A stretch of DNA of 40,444 bases from Myxococcales bacterium (GTDB lineage Bacteria; Myxococcota_A; Polyangia; Polyangiales; Polyangiaceae), in NCBI GenBank assembly GCA_025359105.1, contig JANYHK010000057.1, forward strand, positions 1 through 40,444. Reading direction: 5' to 3'. The position numbers and the translations under genes were made by a program. Positions 17,315 to 25,074 of this stretch are shown piece by piece. The notes below the pieces were generated by a model. The model saw nothing but the letters and a program-made list of their open reading frames with translations. It was not told the origin of the DNA and searched no databases. Every line of letters begins with the position of its first letter. Positions within the stretch are counted from its first letter, which is position 1.

Positions 17315-17941
17315 CTACCGGCGCGCGCGGGGTAGGCTGTCCACGTTCACCGTGGGGACGCTGGCGCCGGCGATCACCGACCCGTGCTGGGCGAGGACCT
17401 TCGATGCCGCGGCTGCCTTGAAGGGATGCGCGTTCGACGACGGAATGGGGGCGTTCTGGTAGACGACGAGCCCCGCGCTCGTGCCGAGCACTGCGAACGC
17501 CGCGAAAACGGCGATGAAGGTCGACACGCTGCGCTTGCGGGGGCTGCTTGTTCGCGTTGGCGTTGGCGGTGCACCCGCCACGAGCGCGCGCGCCGAGACC
17601 ACCGCCATTTGCGGGTGCTGGGGCTGGGGCTGGGGCTGGGGCTGCTGCGGGAGTTGCGCCGTGAGAAGCGCCGCCCGCGCATGGACCTTGGCGGGCACGC
17701 GCATCTCGAAGGGCACCGTCGGATCGATCGGCACCTCCGTGAGGATGTCGTCCGCGTCGATCTCGCTCGTGGCCGCCGCCCGTTCGATGGTCGAGTCGTG
17801 CGTGAGGATCGCCCGCTTCGACGTCCGCTCCACGTCCGAGAGATCCAGCTCGATCTCCACGTCCGCAGGCAAGTCGAATACGGCGGACTTCGCGCCGCGC
17901 ACCAACCATCCGCCGCCGTTCCCGACAACTGCGCCGTTCAT
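17315..17941 (-). CDS. Single-pass membrane protein, Pro-Gln repeat, unknown function
   Basis: A 208-aa protein with a cytosolic N-terminal domain rich in short beta-like stretches (FDLPADVEIELDLSDVERTS), a PQ dipeptide repeat (PQPQPQPQ) and one membrane helix (TFIAVFAAFAVLGTSAGLVVY). A short extracytoplasmic tail ends in VPTVNVDSLPRARR. I recognise no family. The tail motif V-x-VDSL recurs at the end of the divergently transcribed protein at 18122-18871, although the two proteins are otherwise dissimilar. It heads the minus-strand run leading to the sugar transferase and kinase, so it may be a sensor or anchor for that group (inference). Confidence 0.75.
   Translation of the reverse strand: MNGAVVGNGGGWLVRGAKSAVFDLPADVEIELDLSDVERTSKRAILTHDSTIERAAATSEIDADDILTEVPIDPTVPFEMRVPAKVHARAALLTAQLPQQPQPQPQPQHPQMAVVSARALVAGAPPTPTRTSSPRKRSVSTFIAVFAAFAVLGTSAGLVVYQNAPIPSSNAHPFKAAAASKVLAQHGSVIAGASVPTVNVDSLPRARR
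17617..17640 (-). repeat. (GCTGGG)4 hexanucleotide repeat coding Pro-Gln
   Basis: Four perfect 6-bp units lie inside the gene at 17315-17941 and code the PQ dipeptides. The G-rich strand has runs of four G separated by CT and can form a G-quadruplex in principle. Length changes by whole units keep the frame. Confidence 0.85.
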
Positions 17942-18121
17942 GCGGTCCGGAGCTTACGACCACGAGACGGAATGCGCTCCTTCTCTGCGTCCAATATTCA
18001 AATTTCGGTCGCAGTTACGACGACATCCCACCTCATCACGAGTGGACGTTTGCAGTGAAGCCGGAAACTTCGTGGGTGAACCTCGACAAAGTCCCCCCAT
18101 TGGGCCACACCTAAGTGCGCG
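17942..18121. promoter_or_regulatory. Divergent intergenic region with AT-rich island
   Basis: This 180-bp gap separates two divergent membrane-protein genes. Positions 17991-18006 (ccaatattcaaatttc) are the most AT-rich stretch in the vicinity and are the likely promoter core for one or both directions. No convincing -35/-10 pair with standard spacing could be assigned. Confidence 0.45.
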
Positions 18122-18871
18122 ATGATTCGCTTCCCGAAACGCCCGCGAAGCAAATCGATCGACCTCGAAGACGACGATCTCGTCGAGGTCGGCCGACCGA
18201 GCGAGCCGGACGATCTCGCGGACACAGGCGTGGTTCCGCCCAGGACCAAAGCCGCGTCTGCGGCTGCGGCGGGCTCGGTCGCGCCGGTCGCGATGGCCTC
18301 CCGGATTCCCGAAGAGACGTTCCTGATTCCGCGGCTGGAGCGGCATCGCGAATCGCGCGTCTCGCTCCTCTTCGCGGCCGTAGGTCACCGGCCGAGCCTG
18401 CCGTGGGCTGCCGCGTTGCTCGCGCTCGGCGCGATCGGCGCCGCGGGGAGCATGCGCCTGCTCGATGCGCTCGAAGGTCGCTCCCAAGGCGAGCTTCCGG
18501 CGGCCGCCGCATCGCCTCCGCCGGCGGCCACGACGCCGCTCACGCCGATCGCTGCGCCCGTCGCCAAGCCCGCGCCCGTGGTGCTGAAGTTCGGGTCCGC
18601 CGACGCTGTGAACGTCGCCGTGGACGCGCCGAAGCCGGCCGCGCCTGCTGCAGCGGCCGCCGCGCCCGCGCGTGCGCCGGCCGCGTTGGCCGCGGCCACG
18701 GTTGCCCCGGCCCCTGCGCCGGCCGCTCCCAAGAAGATCGCCGTTCTGCCCGCCGCGCCCCCGCCCGCCGCTCTGCCCGTCGCACCCCCGCCCGCGCCGG
18801 CCGACAGCGTGAAGCGCGCGGTGACCGTCGACTCGCTCGCGGAACAGCAGCTGAAGGCCGCGCTCAAGTAG
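18122..18871 (+). CDS. Ala/Pro-rich single-pass membrane protein, unknown function
   Basis: The 249-aa product has an acidic N-terminal segment (IDLEDDDLVEVGRPSEPDD), a motif ETFLIPRLERHRESRVSLLF, one membrane helix (PWAAALLALGAIGAAGSMRLL, about residues 98-118) and a long Ala/Pro/Val-rich extracytoplasmic tail. The C-terminus is KRAVTVDSLAEQQLKAALK. No domain is recognised. The VDSL motif near the end is shared with the divergent neighbour. Its 3' end overlaps the convergent cysteine-cluster gene by 8 bp. A cell-envelope anchor or linker protein is a reasonable guess only. Confidence 0.75.
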   Translation: MIRFPKRPRSKSIDLEDDDLVEVGRPSEPDDLADTGVVPPRTKAASAAAAGSVAPVAMASRIPEETFLIPRLERHRESRVSLLFAAVGHRPSLPWAAALLALGAIGAAGSMRLLDALEGRSQGELPAAAASPPPAATTPLTPIAAPVAKPAPVVLKFGSADAVNVAVDAPKPAAPAAAAAAPARAPAALAAATVAPAPAPAAPKKIAVLPAAPPPAALPVAPPPAPADSVKRAVTVDSLAEQQLKAALK

Positions 18872-19283
18872 GCGGATCGCGGAAGTCCCGATCCGCGAGC
18901 GCCTGCAGCTCGCCCAGGTCGAGGAGCGCCTCGACGCTCGTGGGCGTGACGAGCTGGCTCACCCGCGCGTAGATATCCTGAAGCCGCTGGACCTTGGCCT
19001 GGGCGGCCTCCATCGTGATTTCGCCCGCCTCCAGCGCGCGCAGAAGCTTGCACTGGTAAGACCGGCAGACGGCCGGGCGCTCCTCGTAGGCGACGCACTT
19101 GCGCGCGTCGAGCAGACCGCAGGGCTGCGCGAAGCTCGCGCCGCGCGCGTCGTCGAGCACGTCGAGCAGCTGCTTGCCGCGCGCCCACGAGAGCTCCTCT
19201 CGCTTGAGCACCGTCCGAGGGAAGAGGGCACCCGAGCAGCAAAGTCCGCAGCTCGTGCAAAGGCTCGTCCCGACGGTGCTCAT
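18864..19283 (-). CDS. YkgJ-family cysteine cluster protein
   Basis: The 139-aa protein has eight conserved-looking cysteines in two groups: C9-x2-C12-x2-CC15-16 (CTSCGLCCSG) and C55, C63, C73, C78 (QPCGLLDARKCVAY then PAVCRSYQC). This is the pattern of YkgJ-type putative Zn/Fe-chelating proteins. The biochemical role of the family is not established. The start ATG at 19283 has AGGAGG 9 nt upstream. It is divergent from the TetR gene, with 72 bp between the starts. Confidence 0.87.
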   Translation of the reverse strand: MSTVGTSLCTSCGLCCSGALFPRTVLKREELSWARGKQLLDVLDDARGASFAQPCGLLDARKCVAYEERPAVCRSYQCKLLRALEAGEITMEAAQAKVQRLQDIYARVSQLVTPTSVEALLDLGELQALADRDFRDPPT

Positions 19284-19305
19284 GCGGCCGGTCCTCCTCT
19301 CTGAC

Positions 19306-19348
19306 TTGACGGAACCCCTGAGGTGACTAGTTTGTTCAAACGGTCACC
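19306..19348 (+). promoter_or_regulatory. TetR promoter with overlapping inverted-repeat operator
   Basis: A -35 element TTGACG (19306-19311) and a -10 element TAGTTT (19328-19333) are spaced by 16 bp. An almost perfect inverted repeat covers the -10 region: GGTGAC-TA-GTTTG-TT-CAAAC-G-GTCACC (19322-19348). This is the classic form of a TetR-family operator and predicts autorepression of the gene starting at 19356. Confidence 0.75.
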
Positions 19349-19355
19349 CGGACCC

Positions 19356-19997
19356 ATGGACGCTACCAAAAAAGACTGCATTCTGGTGGAGGCGGCGAAG
19401 GCGTTCGCCCGCTGGGGCTTCAAGAAGACGTCGGTCGACGACATCGCCAAAGGTGCAGGGGTCGCCAAGGGAACGGTGTACCTCGCCTGCGAGTCGAAGG
19501 AAGACCTCTTCTTCCAGGTCGTCGAGCGCGAGGTCGCAGCCTGGGTCGGGGAGGTCGCCAAGCTCATCGACCCCAACGTGCCGGCGGATGAGCTGCTTGC
19601 GAGGATGTCCTTCGCAGGAATGGCCTACCTCGAGAGCCACCCACTCGTCCAAGATCTGCTTTTCGGCAAGACGAGCGACCTTCTGCCGTCGCGGCAGGAC
19701 CGATTTCAGCAGTTGCGTGCTCTCGGGACGAGCCATGTCGTCGAGGTGCTCCGTCTGGGTGTGGTGCAGGGGATCTTCCGACCGGAGCTCGACTGCGAGG
19801 AGGTCGCGTCGCTCCTCCAGGACCTCCAGCTGACGACGTACATCTTCCACAACCACCCCACGAACCGGGACGCCCGCATCGCGCGGCGGGGGGTTGCAGG
19901 GCTCGATTTGGTCCTCAACGGGATCCGGGCACACGAGGGAAAGATCCCTAAAATTCCGGCGCTTGTGTTCCCCCCGGTGCATCCCCAGACGCGATGA
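19356..19997 (+). CDS. TetR/AcrR-family transcriptional regulator
   Basis: A 213-aa repressor with an N-terminal helix-turn-helix of the TetR type: ILVEAAKAFARWGFKKTSVDDIAK, then GVAKGTVYLACESKEDLFF. The C-terminal ligand domain is not assignable to a known effector class. The ATG at 19356 is preferred over GTG at 19323 because the latter lies inside the operator palindrome. It is directly upstream of the lasso peptide genes on the same strand (73 bp to the precursor), so it might control them by read-through or in response to the product. The GTTTG/CAAAC operator is not repeated before the precursor, so direct control is unproven. Confidence 0.88.
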   Translation: MDATKKDCILVEAAKAFARWGFKKTSVDDIAKGAGVAKGTVYLACESKEDLFFQVVEREVAAWVGEVAKLIDPNVPADELLARMSFAGMAYLESHPLVQDLLFGKTSDLLPSRQDRFQQLRALGTSHVVEVLRLGVVQGIFRPELDCEEVASLLQDLQLTTYIFHNHPTNRDARIARRGVAGLDLVLNGIRAHEGKIPKIPALVFPPVHPQTR

Positions 19998-20070
19998 CGG
20001 CGCCGTGAATTTTCGTCGTACCCGGCGCCACTGAGTTGGAGTACATATAGCTACGACGGAGCTCCTGGGG
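19998..20070 (+). promoter_or_regulatory. Leader region of the lasso operon
   Basis: GGCGCCG (19999-20005) pairs with CGGCGCC (20023-20029) and could end the TetR transcript, though no T-run follows. The AT-rich tacatatag (20042-20050) is the best -10-like sequence, without a clear -35. GGAG at 20058-20061, 9 nt before the ATG, is the ribosome-binding site of the precursor gene. Confidence 0.45.
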
Positions 20071-20256
20071 ATGACCGACAAGAACGAGCAAGTGACCAGT
20101 CTGGCGAAGCAGCCGGCAAAAATGCCGGCCGAGGGTGCGGTTCGCCGCCCCTACCGTGCGCCGGTGCTGCGGTACCTGGGCTCGGTGAGGTCTCTCACGC
20201 TGGGCGGGACGGCCGGGTCCCGCAAGGACTTCCCGGCGAAAAACTTCAAGAGATGA
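20071..20256 (+). CDS. Lasso peptide precursor (A)
   Basis: This 61-aa peptide has the lasso leader signature Y28-x2-P31-x-L33 followed by Gly37 and the penultimate-leader Thr43 (YRAPVLRYLGSVRSLTL). Cutting after Leu44 gives the 17-residue core GGTAGSRKDFPAKNFKR. Gly1 and Asp9 are correctly placed for a nine-member macrolactam ring, leaving an eight-residue tail. The core is strongly basic (R7, K8, K13, K16, R17), with bulky Phe10 and Phe15 that could act as plugs. The C-terminus is Arg, not Ser. The stop overlaps the cyclase start (ATGA). The assignment rests on the leader motif and the full set of lasso enzymes downstream. Confidence 0.93.
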   Translation: MTDKNEQVTSLAKQPAKMPAEGAVRRPYRAPVLRYLGSVRSLTLGGTAGSRKDFPAKNFKR

Positions 20257-21977
20257 TCTTCGCCGCACTCGCGCTTAGGTGCGAGGAAGCGGCGGCTCGT
20301 CTCGACCGAGTGCGCGGGGTAGCGCACGGTGAGCCTCGCGTGCTCCGACAGGGCGGGGCTTGCCTTGCCGTCTGGCCGTCCGAGGAGCACGCGGTGCTGG
20401 ATGAGCATGCCAGCCGTGCCAGCGCCGGGCCGTTCGAGGGGGACCTGCGTGAGGGGCGCGGTCGGGGTCGGTTTGCGGCGGCGCAGCTCGACGACGGCGG
20501 GCTCCTCCTCGCGCGCGGGCGCGTTGGAGGGCGCGCGATGTACTGGGCGCGCGACGGTTCGACCCTTCTCGCGAGCACCCGCTTGCCGGCCCTCGTGCGC
20601 GCCCTCGACGCGCGGCCACGACCCGACGCGATGCGCCTCGCCGAGCTCGCCGCGGGCGATCTCTACGGACGACCCAGCGCCACGTCGTACGAAGGGGTCC
20701 ATCGGCTGGTCTCGGGCGAGCTCCTCCGCGCGCGCCTCGGCGGCAGTGTGTCTTCGTCCACGCTCGCCCCGCCGGTCCTCTCGGTCCTGGACGGCAAGCC
20801 CGACGAGCTCGCGCGGGCGCTGCGCGAGGAGGTCTTCGCAGCGGTACGCCGGACGATCGACGGCCTCGGCCGCGTCGCGGTGCTCGCCGGCGGCGGTGTC
20901 GACTCGAGCGCGCTGCTCGCTACGGTGACCGCGCTAGTGCGCGGCGGTACCGCGAAGGAGGTGCTCGCGCTCAGCCTGCACTTCGCGGGGCCAGGAGACG
21001 ATCGGCCCTACATGGACGAGCTCGCTGCGGCCCTCGGTATCGTCCCCGTTCGAGTGGCCCCCAAGGCGTTCGCTCCCTTCGTGAAGCGCTCGCTCGTCGT
21101 CGACGGGCAGCCGTATGCCTCAGCGATGGGCGGCTGGGAGATCGGCTTCCTCGAGCTCGCAAAGGAGAAGGGCGCCGACGCGCTCCTCGGCGGCGTCGGT
21201 GGGGACGAGCTCTTCGACGGCGATCCGCGCTGCTTCGCGCTTCGCGCCCTTCGCGGTGACGTGCTCCACGCCGCGCGGGCCGCCGCCAGGCTGCGCGTCC
21301 CCTGGGAGAGCTCCCGCTTGCAGCGGGTGCGCGAGTTCGTCCTTCGCCCGATCGCCGTGCACGCCATGCCCCGGTCGCTCCGCCGTCTCGCGCGTCGACG
21401 CCGCGTCTCCGGGCGCGCGGTGCCCTGGGCGGGTCCCCTCTTCCGCGAGGTCCTTCGCCGTCCCTTGCCTGACCCTGCGGGAGACTTTGGCCCCCGGACG
21501 CCTGCCGAGTTCTTCGCGCGGATCAGCGATTCGAAATGGGCGGTCGAGGTCTCCGAAGCGCAGTGCTCGCTCGACGCTGAGGTCGGCTGCGCGACGCGCA
21601 CGCCTTTCCACGACGAGGCGCTCGTCTCGTTCGTCGCGCGCCTGCCCCCCGAGTCCTTCCTCGAAGGCGGTTACCTGCGCGGCCTCTTCCGCGAAGCCTT
21701 CGCCGGTCTCGTGCCCGATCGGGTCCGTATGCGGACGGACAAGGCCGACTTCGAGACCGCCATCGAGGAGATGCACGCCCCGCTCGGCGGACGCGGAGCC
21801 TTCGCGGAGCTCGCGTCGATGCGCGCCCTCGAGCAGCTCGGCGTCGTGAAGAGCAAGCCCTATCGCGCGTCGTTCGAGGCGTTCGTGCGCGGCGAGATCG
21901 GTCACGAGGGGTGGCATTCGTTGTGGTCGCTCCTGTCGGTCGAGGCGTTCGCCCAGCAAGCGCTGGGTGTGACGTGA
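20253..21977 (+). CDS. Lasso cyclase, asparagine-synthetase-like (C)
   Basis: The 574-aa enzyme adenylates the core Asp side chain and joins it to the new N-terminal Gly. The ATP pyrophosphatase loop is LAGGGVDSSALL near residue 210, and GGVGGDELFDGDPRC follows near 315, as in class B asparagine synthetases. The glutaminase half is degenerate: the protein begins MIFAALAL, so the catalytic Cys2 needed for ammonia release is missing, as expected for lasso cyclases. The length is normal for the family. The start ATG overlaps the precursor stop by 4 nt and the end overlaps the kinase start (GTGA). Confidence 0.92.
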   Translation: MIFAALALRCEEAAARLDRVRGVAHGEPRVLRQGGACLAVWPSEEHAVLDEHASRASAGPFEGDLREGRGRGRFAAAQLDDGGLLLARGRVGGRAMYWARDGSTLLASTRLPALVRALDARPRPDAMRLAELAAGDLYGRPSATSYEGVHRLVSGELLRARLGGSVSSSTLAPPVLSVLDGKPDELARALREEVFAAVRRTIDGLGRVAVLAGGGVDSSALLATVTALVRGGTAKEVLALSLHFAGPGDDRPYMDELAAALGIVPVRVAPKAFAPFVKRSLVVDGQPYASAMGGWEIGFLELAKEKGADALLGGVGGDELFDGDPRCFALRALRGDVLHAARAAARLRVPWESSRLQRVREFVLRPIAVHAMPRSLRRLARRRRVSGRAVPWAGPLFREVLRRPLPDPAGDFGPRTPAEFFARISDSKWAVEVSEAQCSLDAEVGCATRTPFHDEALVSFVARLPPESFLEGGYLRGLFREAFAGLVPDRVRMRTDKADFETAIEEMHAPLGGRGAFAELASMRALEQLGVVKSKPYRASFEAFVRGEIGHEGWHSLWSLLSVEAFAQQALGVT

Positions 21978-22774
21978 CCGCGAGCGCGAGCGCGATTCGC
22001 TGGATCAGCGAGCAGCACGAGCACGGTGCGCTCGCGTTTCGCGTCGGCCGTCGCGGGGACGAGCTCGTCGCCGAGTTCGCGGGGCTCGGCCTCCTCTTCG
22101 CGACGCGGGACGGGCGCGAGGTCGGGTTCGAGGCCTCGCCGCACGCCGATCCAGTCGGCGTCGACAAGGTGCGCGCGAGCCTCGTGCCCGCGCTCCTCCG
22201 GCACGCCGCGGGCAAGCTCACGCTGCACGGCGCCGCGGTCGCGCTCGGCGGGCGCGTCGTCTCGTTCGTCGGGGCGAGCGGGGCGGGCAAGTCGACGCTG
22301 GCCGCCGAGCTCTGCGCGCGCCACGGCGCCGCGCTCGTCGCCGACGACACCACCGCGGTGGACTTCGATGGCGACACGGTGCGCGTGCCGCCGACCGAGC
22401 GCGTGCACTGGCTCATCGACGGATCGCTCGAGCCGCGGGCGGGCGACGCGAAGAGGCCCGTCCTGCCGCCCCGCACCCCCGAGGGCAAAGGGACGCTCAT
22501 CGCCATCTGCGCCCTCGTCTTCGACCCGTCGGCCTCCGCGCCGACGATGCGGCGCCTGCGCGGCCAGCACGCCTTGGCGCGCCTCGTCCCCAACGTGATC
22601 CGTCTCGTGGTCGACGAGCCGGACGCGCACCTCCGGGAGATGGCCGCGCTCGAGCGGCTCGCGTCTCGGGTCGCCGTCCACGAGCTGCGCCGCCCACCCG
22701 GTGTGGAGGCGCAGCGCGCGTCGGCGAGCCTTGTTGCCTCGCTCCTCGGGGCGGGGGAAGATGGAGCACCATGA
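21974..22774 (+). CDS. HPr-kinase-like protein of the lasso cluster (K)
   Basis: The 266-aa product has an HPr kinase/phosphorylase-like P-loop, GASGAGKST (100-108), followed by the paired acidic residues VADDTT (124-125) and the strand pattern of that fold. Homologues in paeninodin-type clusters (PadK) phosphorylate the C-terminal Ser of the precursor. Here the precursor ends in Lys-Arg and has only Thr3 and Ser6 in its core, so the acceptor is unclear. The GTG start overlaps the cyclase stop and the end overlaps the B1 start (ATGA), so it is firmly part of the operon. No loss of active-site residues is evident. Confidence 0.85.
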   Translation: MTASASAIRWISEQHEHGALAFRVGRRGDELVAEFAGLGLLFATRDGREVGFEASPHADPVGVDKVRASLVPALLRHAAGKLTLHGAAVALGGRVVSFVGASGAGKSTLAAELCARHGAALVADDTTAVDFDGDTVRVPPTERVHWLIDGSLEPRAGDAKRPVLPPRTPEGKGTLIAICALVFDPSASAPTMRRLRGQHALARLVPNVIRLVVDEPDAHLREMAALERLASRVAVHELRRPPGVEAQRASASLVASLLGAGEDGAP

Positions 22775-23049
22775 GCGTGGGGAAATCCGGCCGAGTTCGG
22801 CCCACCAAAGGCGTCCACGTGCGTGAGTTCGACGGGGAGATGGTCCTCCTCGATCTGGAGCGCGGCGAGTACTTCGGGCTCGACGAGCTCGGCGGCCGCG
22901 TGTGGAACGGGCTCGTGAAGGGCGAGACGCCGGAGCAGATCGCCGCGCGCCTCGAGCCGGAGCACGAGGTCACCCTCGATCGCCTCGTCGTGGATCTGGT
23001 CGCCCTGACCGACGAGCTCCTGCGTCGGGGGTTGGTCGAGCCGGTGTGA
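22771..23049 (+). CDS. Lasso RiPP recognition element, PqqD-like (B1)
   Basis: A 92-aa winged-helix PqqD-type protein with the pattern VREFDGEMVLLDLERGEYFGLDE and GGRVWNGLVKGETPEQIAARL. In lasso systems the free RRE binds the YxxP leader segment and delivers it to the B2 peptidase. It lies between the kinase and peptidase genes, overlapping the kinase stop by 4 nt. The length is typical. Confidence 0.92.
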   Translation: MSVGKSGRVRPTKGVHVREFDGEMVLLDLERGEYFGLDELGGRVWNGLVKGETPEQIAARLEPEHEVTLDRLVVDLVALTDELLRRGLVEPV

Positions 23050-23051
23050 CG

Positions 23052-23384
23052 ATGCTGTCGCTGCACGCCCTGAACCTCGCGGCCCTGGTCGCCCTCGCCT
23101 TCATGAAGCCCCGCGAGGTCCGCGGGCTCATGGGAAGGCTCGGTGCCAAGCTGCACCGCGACATCGACGAGGTCACCGCGCGCGACGCCGTGGGTCGCCT
23201 GAAGCCCGTCGGGACGTGCTTGAGCCGTTCGCTCGCGATCGCCGCACGCCTCCCCAACGCCGAGGTGGTGATCGGCGTTCGCAAGGAGGGCGCCGGGGAC
23301 GTCCGTGCCCACGCCTGGGTCGAGCTCGGGGGCAAGCCGCTCGTCGACGGGGAAGTCGTCGGCGAGGAGCTCGCGCGACTGTGA
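23052..23384 (+). CDS. Lasso leader peptidase, transglutaminase-like (B2)
   Basis: A 110-aa cysteine protease that removes the precursor leader. The catalytic triad is visible: Cys56 in VGTCLSRSL, His87 in RAHAWVEL and Asp99 in PLVDG, as in the B2 family. The start may be ATG at 23052 or GTG at 23046; the latter overlaps the B1 stop (GTGA) like the other junctions of the operon. It is a free-standing B2, split from B1 as is usual outside classical proteobacterial lasso clusters. Confidence 0.92.
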   Translation: MLSLHALNLAALVALAFMKPREVRGLMGRLGAKLHRDIDEVTARDAVGRLKPVGTCLSRSLAIAARLPNAEVVIGVRKEGAGDVRAHAWVELGGKPLVDGEVVGEELARL

Positions 23385-23409
23385 GCCTCGTCCTCGTCGG
23401 CACGAAGCG

Positions 23410-25074
23410 ATGACGCCGGCGCGGCCGCTGACGACGGTGTGGTCGGCCTCGGGGCCGGCGCCTGGCCGCGACGTCGCGGTGTCCGCCGCGATGCTCGTCC
23501 TCGAGCGCGTCGGCGCCGTCGGGTTCGCGCTGGCGCTCGTGCACGGCCGCCGCGACGCGACGCTCCTCGCGAGCGGCGCGCTCGCCGGGCTCTACGCCGT
23601 GCGCGCGCTCGTGAGGGGCGCGCAGCGGTCGGCGGTTCAGGAGCGCCTCCACGCCGCGACCGCGAAGGCGCTGCTCGGCGGGGACGTCCTTCGCGCGAGC
23701 CCTCTCGACGACGAAGACGCCCAGGGCGCCGTGCTCGACGGCGCGGTCTTCGGCTCGCGCTTGGTGTCGGACGTCGTGCCCGATCTCGTGGGCGACGCGC
23801 TGGTCGGGCTCGCCGTCTGCGGGTGGTTCGTCGCGGTTCAGCCTCTTCACGTGGTGGCCGCCGCCGCCGCCACCCTCTCTTTTGCCATCGCGGCGGCGGC
23901 CCTCGCGCGACGAACCGTGCGCCGCGCCGAGGACAAGGCCTGGCGCCTGCACGGACCGGTGGTCGACGATCTGCTCGCGATGCTCTCGAGCCGGCTCGAG
24001 CTCGTGGCCAACGGGCGCGAGGCTGGCTTTCTCACGCAGGTGCAACGTCGCCTCTCGGCCTGGCGGCTCGAGTCGCTCCGGGCGGACAGGCTCGGCATGA
24101 TCGCCTCACGCCTCCCGGCGCTCGCCGCCGTGGTCGGGCTCGCGGTCGCGATGGGAGCGGGCGTCTCCTTGCAGCGATGGGTCGAAGGGGGCGGCGCGCT
24201 CGAGACGGCGGTCCTCGTCGCGGGCTTGCCGTCCTTCGTCGGTCTCGCGCGGGGGCTCCACGAAGTGGTGCGCGTCGGCACGCGCGTGCGTGCGATCTCC
24301 GAGATCCTCGAAGGTGCGCGGGGCGAGCACGCCCGCACGGGCCACGTGATGGGCGACCCATCTTCGCGCGTCGACGTCGAGGGCCTCACGTTCGCGTACG
24401 CCGCTGCCGGCAAACCCGCGCTCGCACCGGTATCGTTCGCGTGGCGCCGCGGCGCGCCGCTCGTTCTCGCAGGTCCCAACGGGGCGGGGAAGAGCACGAC
24501 CCTTCGCCTCCTCCTCGGCCTCGCCTCACCGACCGGAGGGACGATCCGCGTCGGCGGGCGTGAGCTGCACGATCTCGACGGCGCGGCGTGGCGCCGCAGT
24601 ATCGCGTACCTCGCCCAGCGCCCATACCTGTCCGATCGCGCCACGGTGCGTGAGGCGATCCAGCTCCTCGCCCCCGACGCGAGCGACGCCGCCATGCGCG
24701 CCGTCCTCGAGAAGGTCGACGTCTGGACGGCGCTCGCGTCGTCCAGGCCGGAGCCGCTCGAGGTCCGCGTCGGAACCCTCTCGGTCGGGCAGCGCCAGCG
24801 CGTCGCCCTCGCACGCGTCCTCGCCGTCGATGCCCCCATCGTCCTTCTGGACGAGCCCGACGCCAACCTCGACCGCGCCGGGATCGCGCGCGTGCGGGCG
24901 ATCGTCCAGGAGCTCTCGCCGACCAGGATGATCGCCGTCGTCGCGCACACCGAGGAGCTCTTCGATCTCGCCGGGACGCTCGTGCGCTTGCCCGCCGATG
25001 GGGCCGATGGCGCCCCCGCCCACGATCAGGCGTCGACGCGAGGCTCAGTCGCGGGGGACGACGCGCGGACATAG
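23410..25074 (+). CDS. Lasso peptide ABC exporter (D)
   Basis: The 554-aa protein is a permease-ATPase fusion. Membrane helices occupy about residues 20-300. The ATPase part has Walker A GPNGAGKST near 355, signature LSVGQRQR near 457, Walker B IVLLDEPDA near 477 and H-loop AHTEE near 511. Such D proteins export the lasso peptide and give self-immunity. It starts 25 bp after B2, the only junction in the operon without overlap or near-overlap, and its ribosome-binding site is weak. The 3' end overlaps the convergent gene by 30 bp. Confidence 0.9.
   Translation: MTPARPLTTVWSASGPAPGRDVAVSAAMLVLERVGAVGFALALVHGRRDATLLASGALAGLYAVRALVRGAQRSAVQERLHAATAKALLGGDVLRASPLDDEDAQGAVLDGAVFGSRLVSDVVPDLVGDALVGLAVCGWFVAVQPLHVVAAAAATLSFAIAAAALARRTVRRAEDKAWRLHGPVVDDLLAMLSSRLELVANGREAGFLTQVQRRLSAWRLESLRADRLGMIASRLPALAAVVGLAVAMGAGVSLQRWVEGGGALETAVLVAGLPSFVGLARGLHEVVRVGTRVRAISEILEGARGEHARTGHVMGDPSSRVDVEGLTFAYAAAGKPALAPVSFAWRRGAPLVLAGPNGAGKSTTLRLLLGLASPTGGTIRVGGRELHDLDGAAWRRSIAYLAQRPYLSDRATVREAIQLLAPDASDAAMRAVLEKVDVWTALASSRPEPLEVRVGTLSVGQRQRVALARVLAVDAPIVLLDEPDANLDRAGIARVRAIVQELSPTRMIAVVAHTEELFDLAGTLVRLPADGADGAPAHDQASTRGSVAGDDART

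Noticed and set aside
20071-20256. Lasso precursor as an ordinary short hypothetical protein
   Set aside because: The YxxP-x-L leader, the Thr at leader position -2, Gly1/Asp9 spacing and five downstream lasso genes make chance unlikely.
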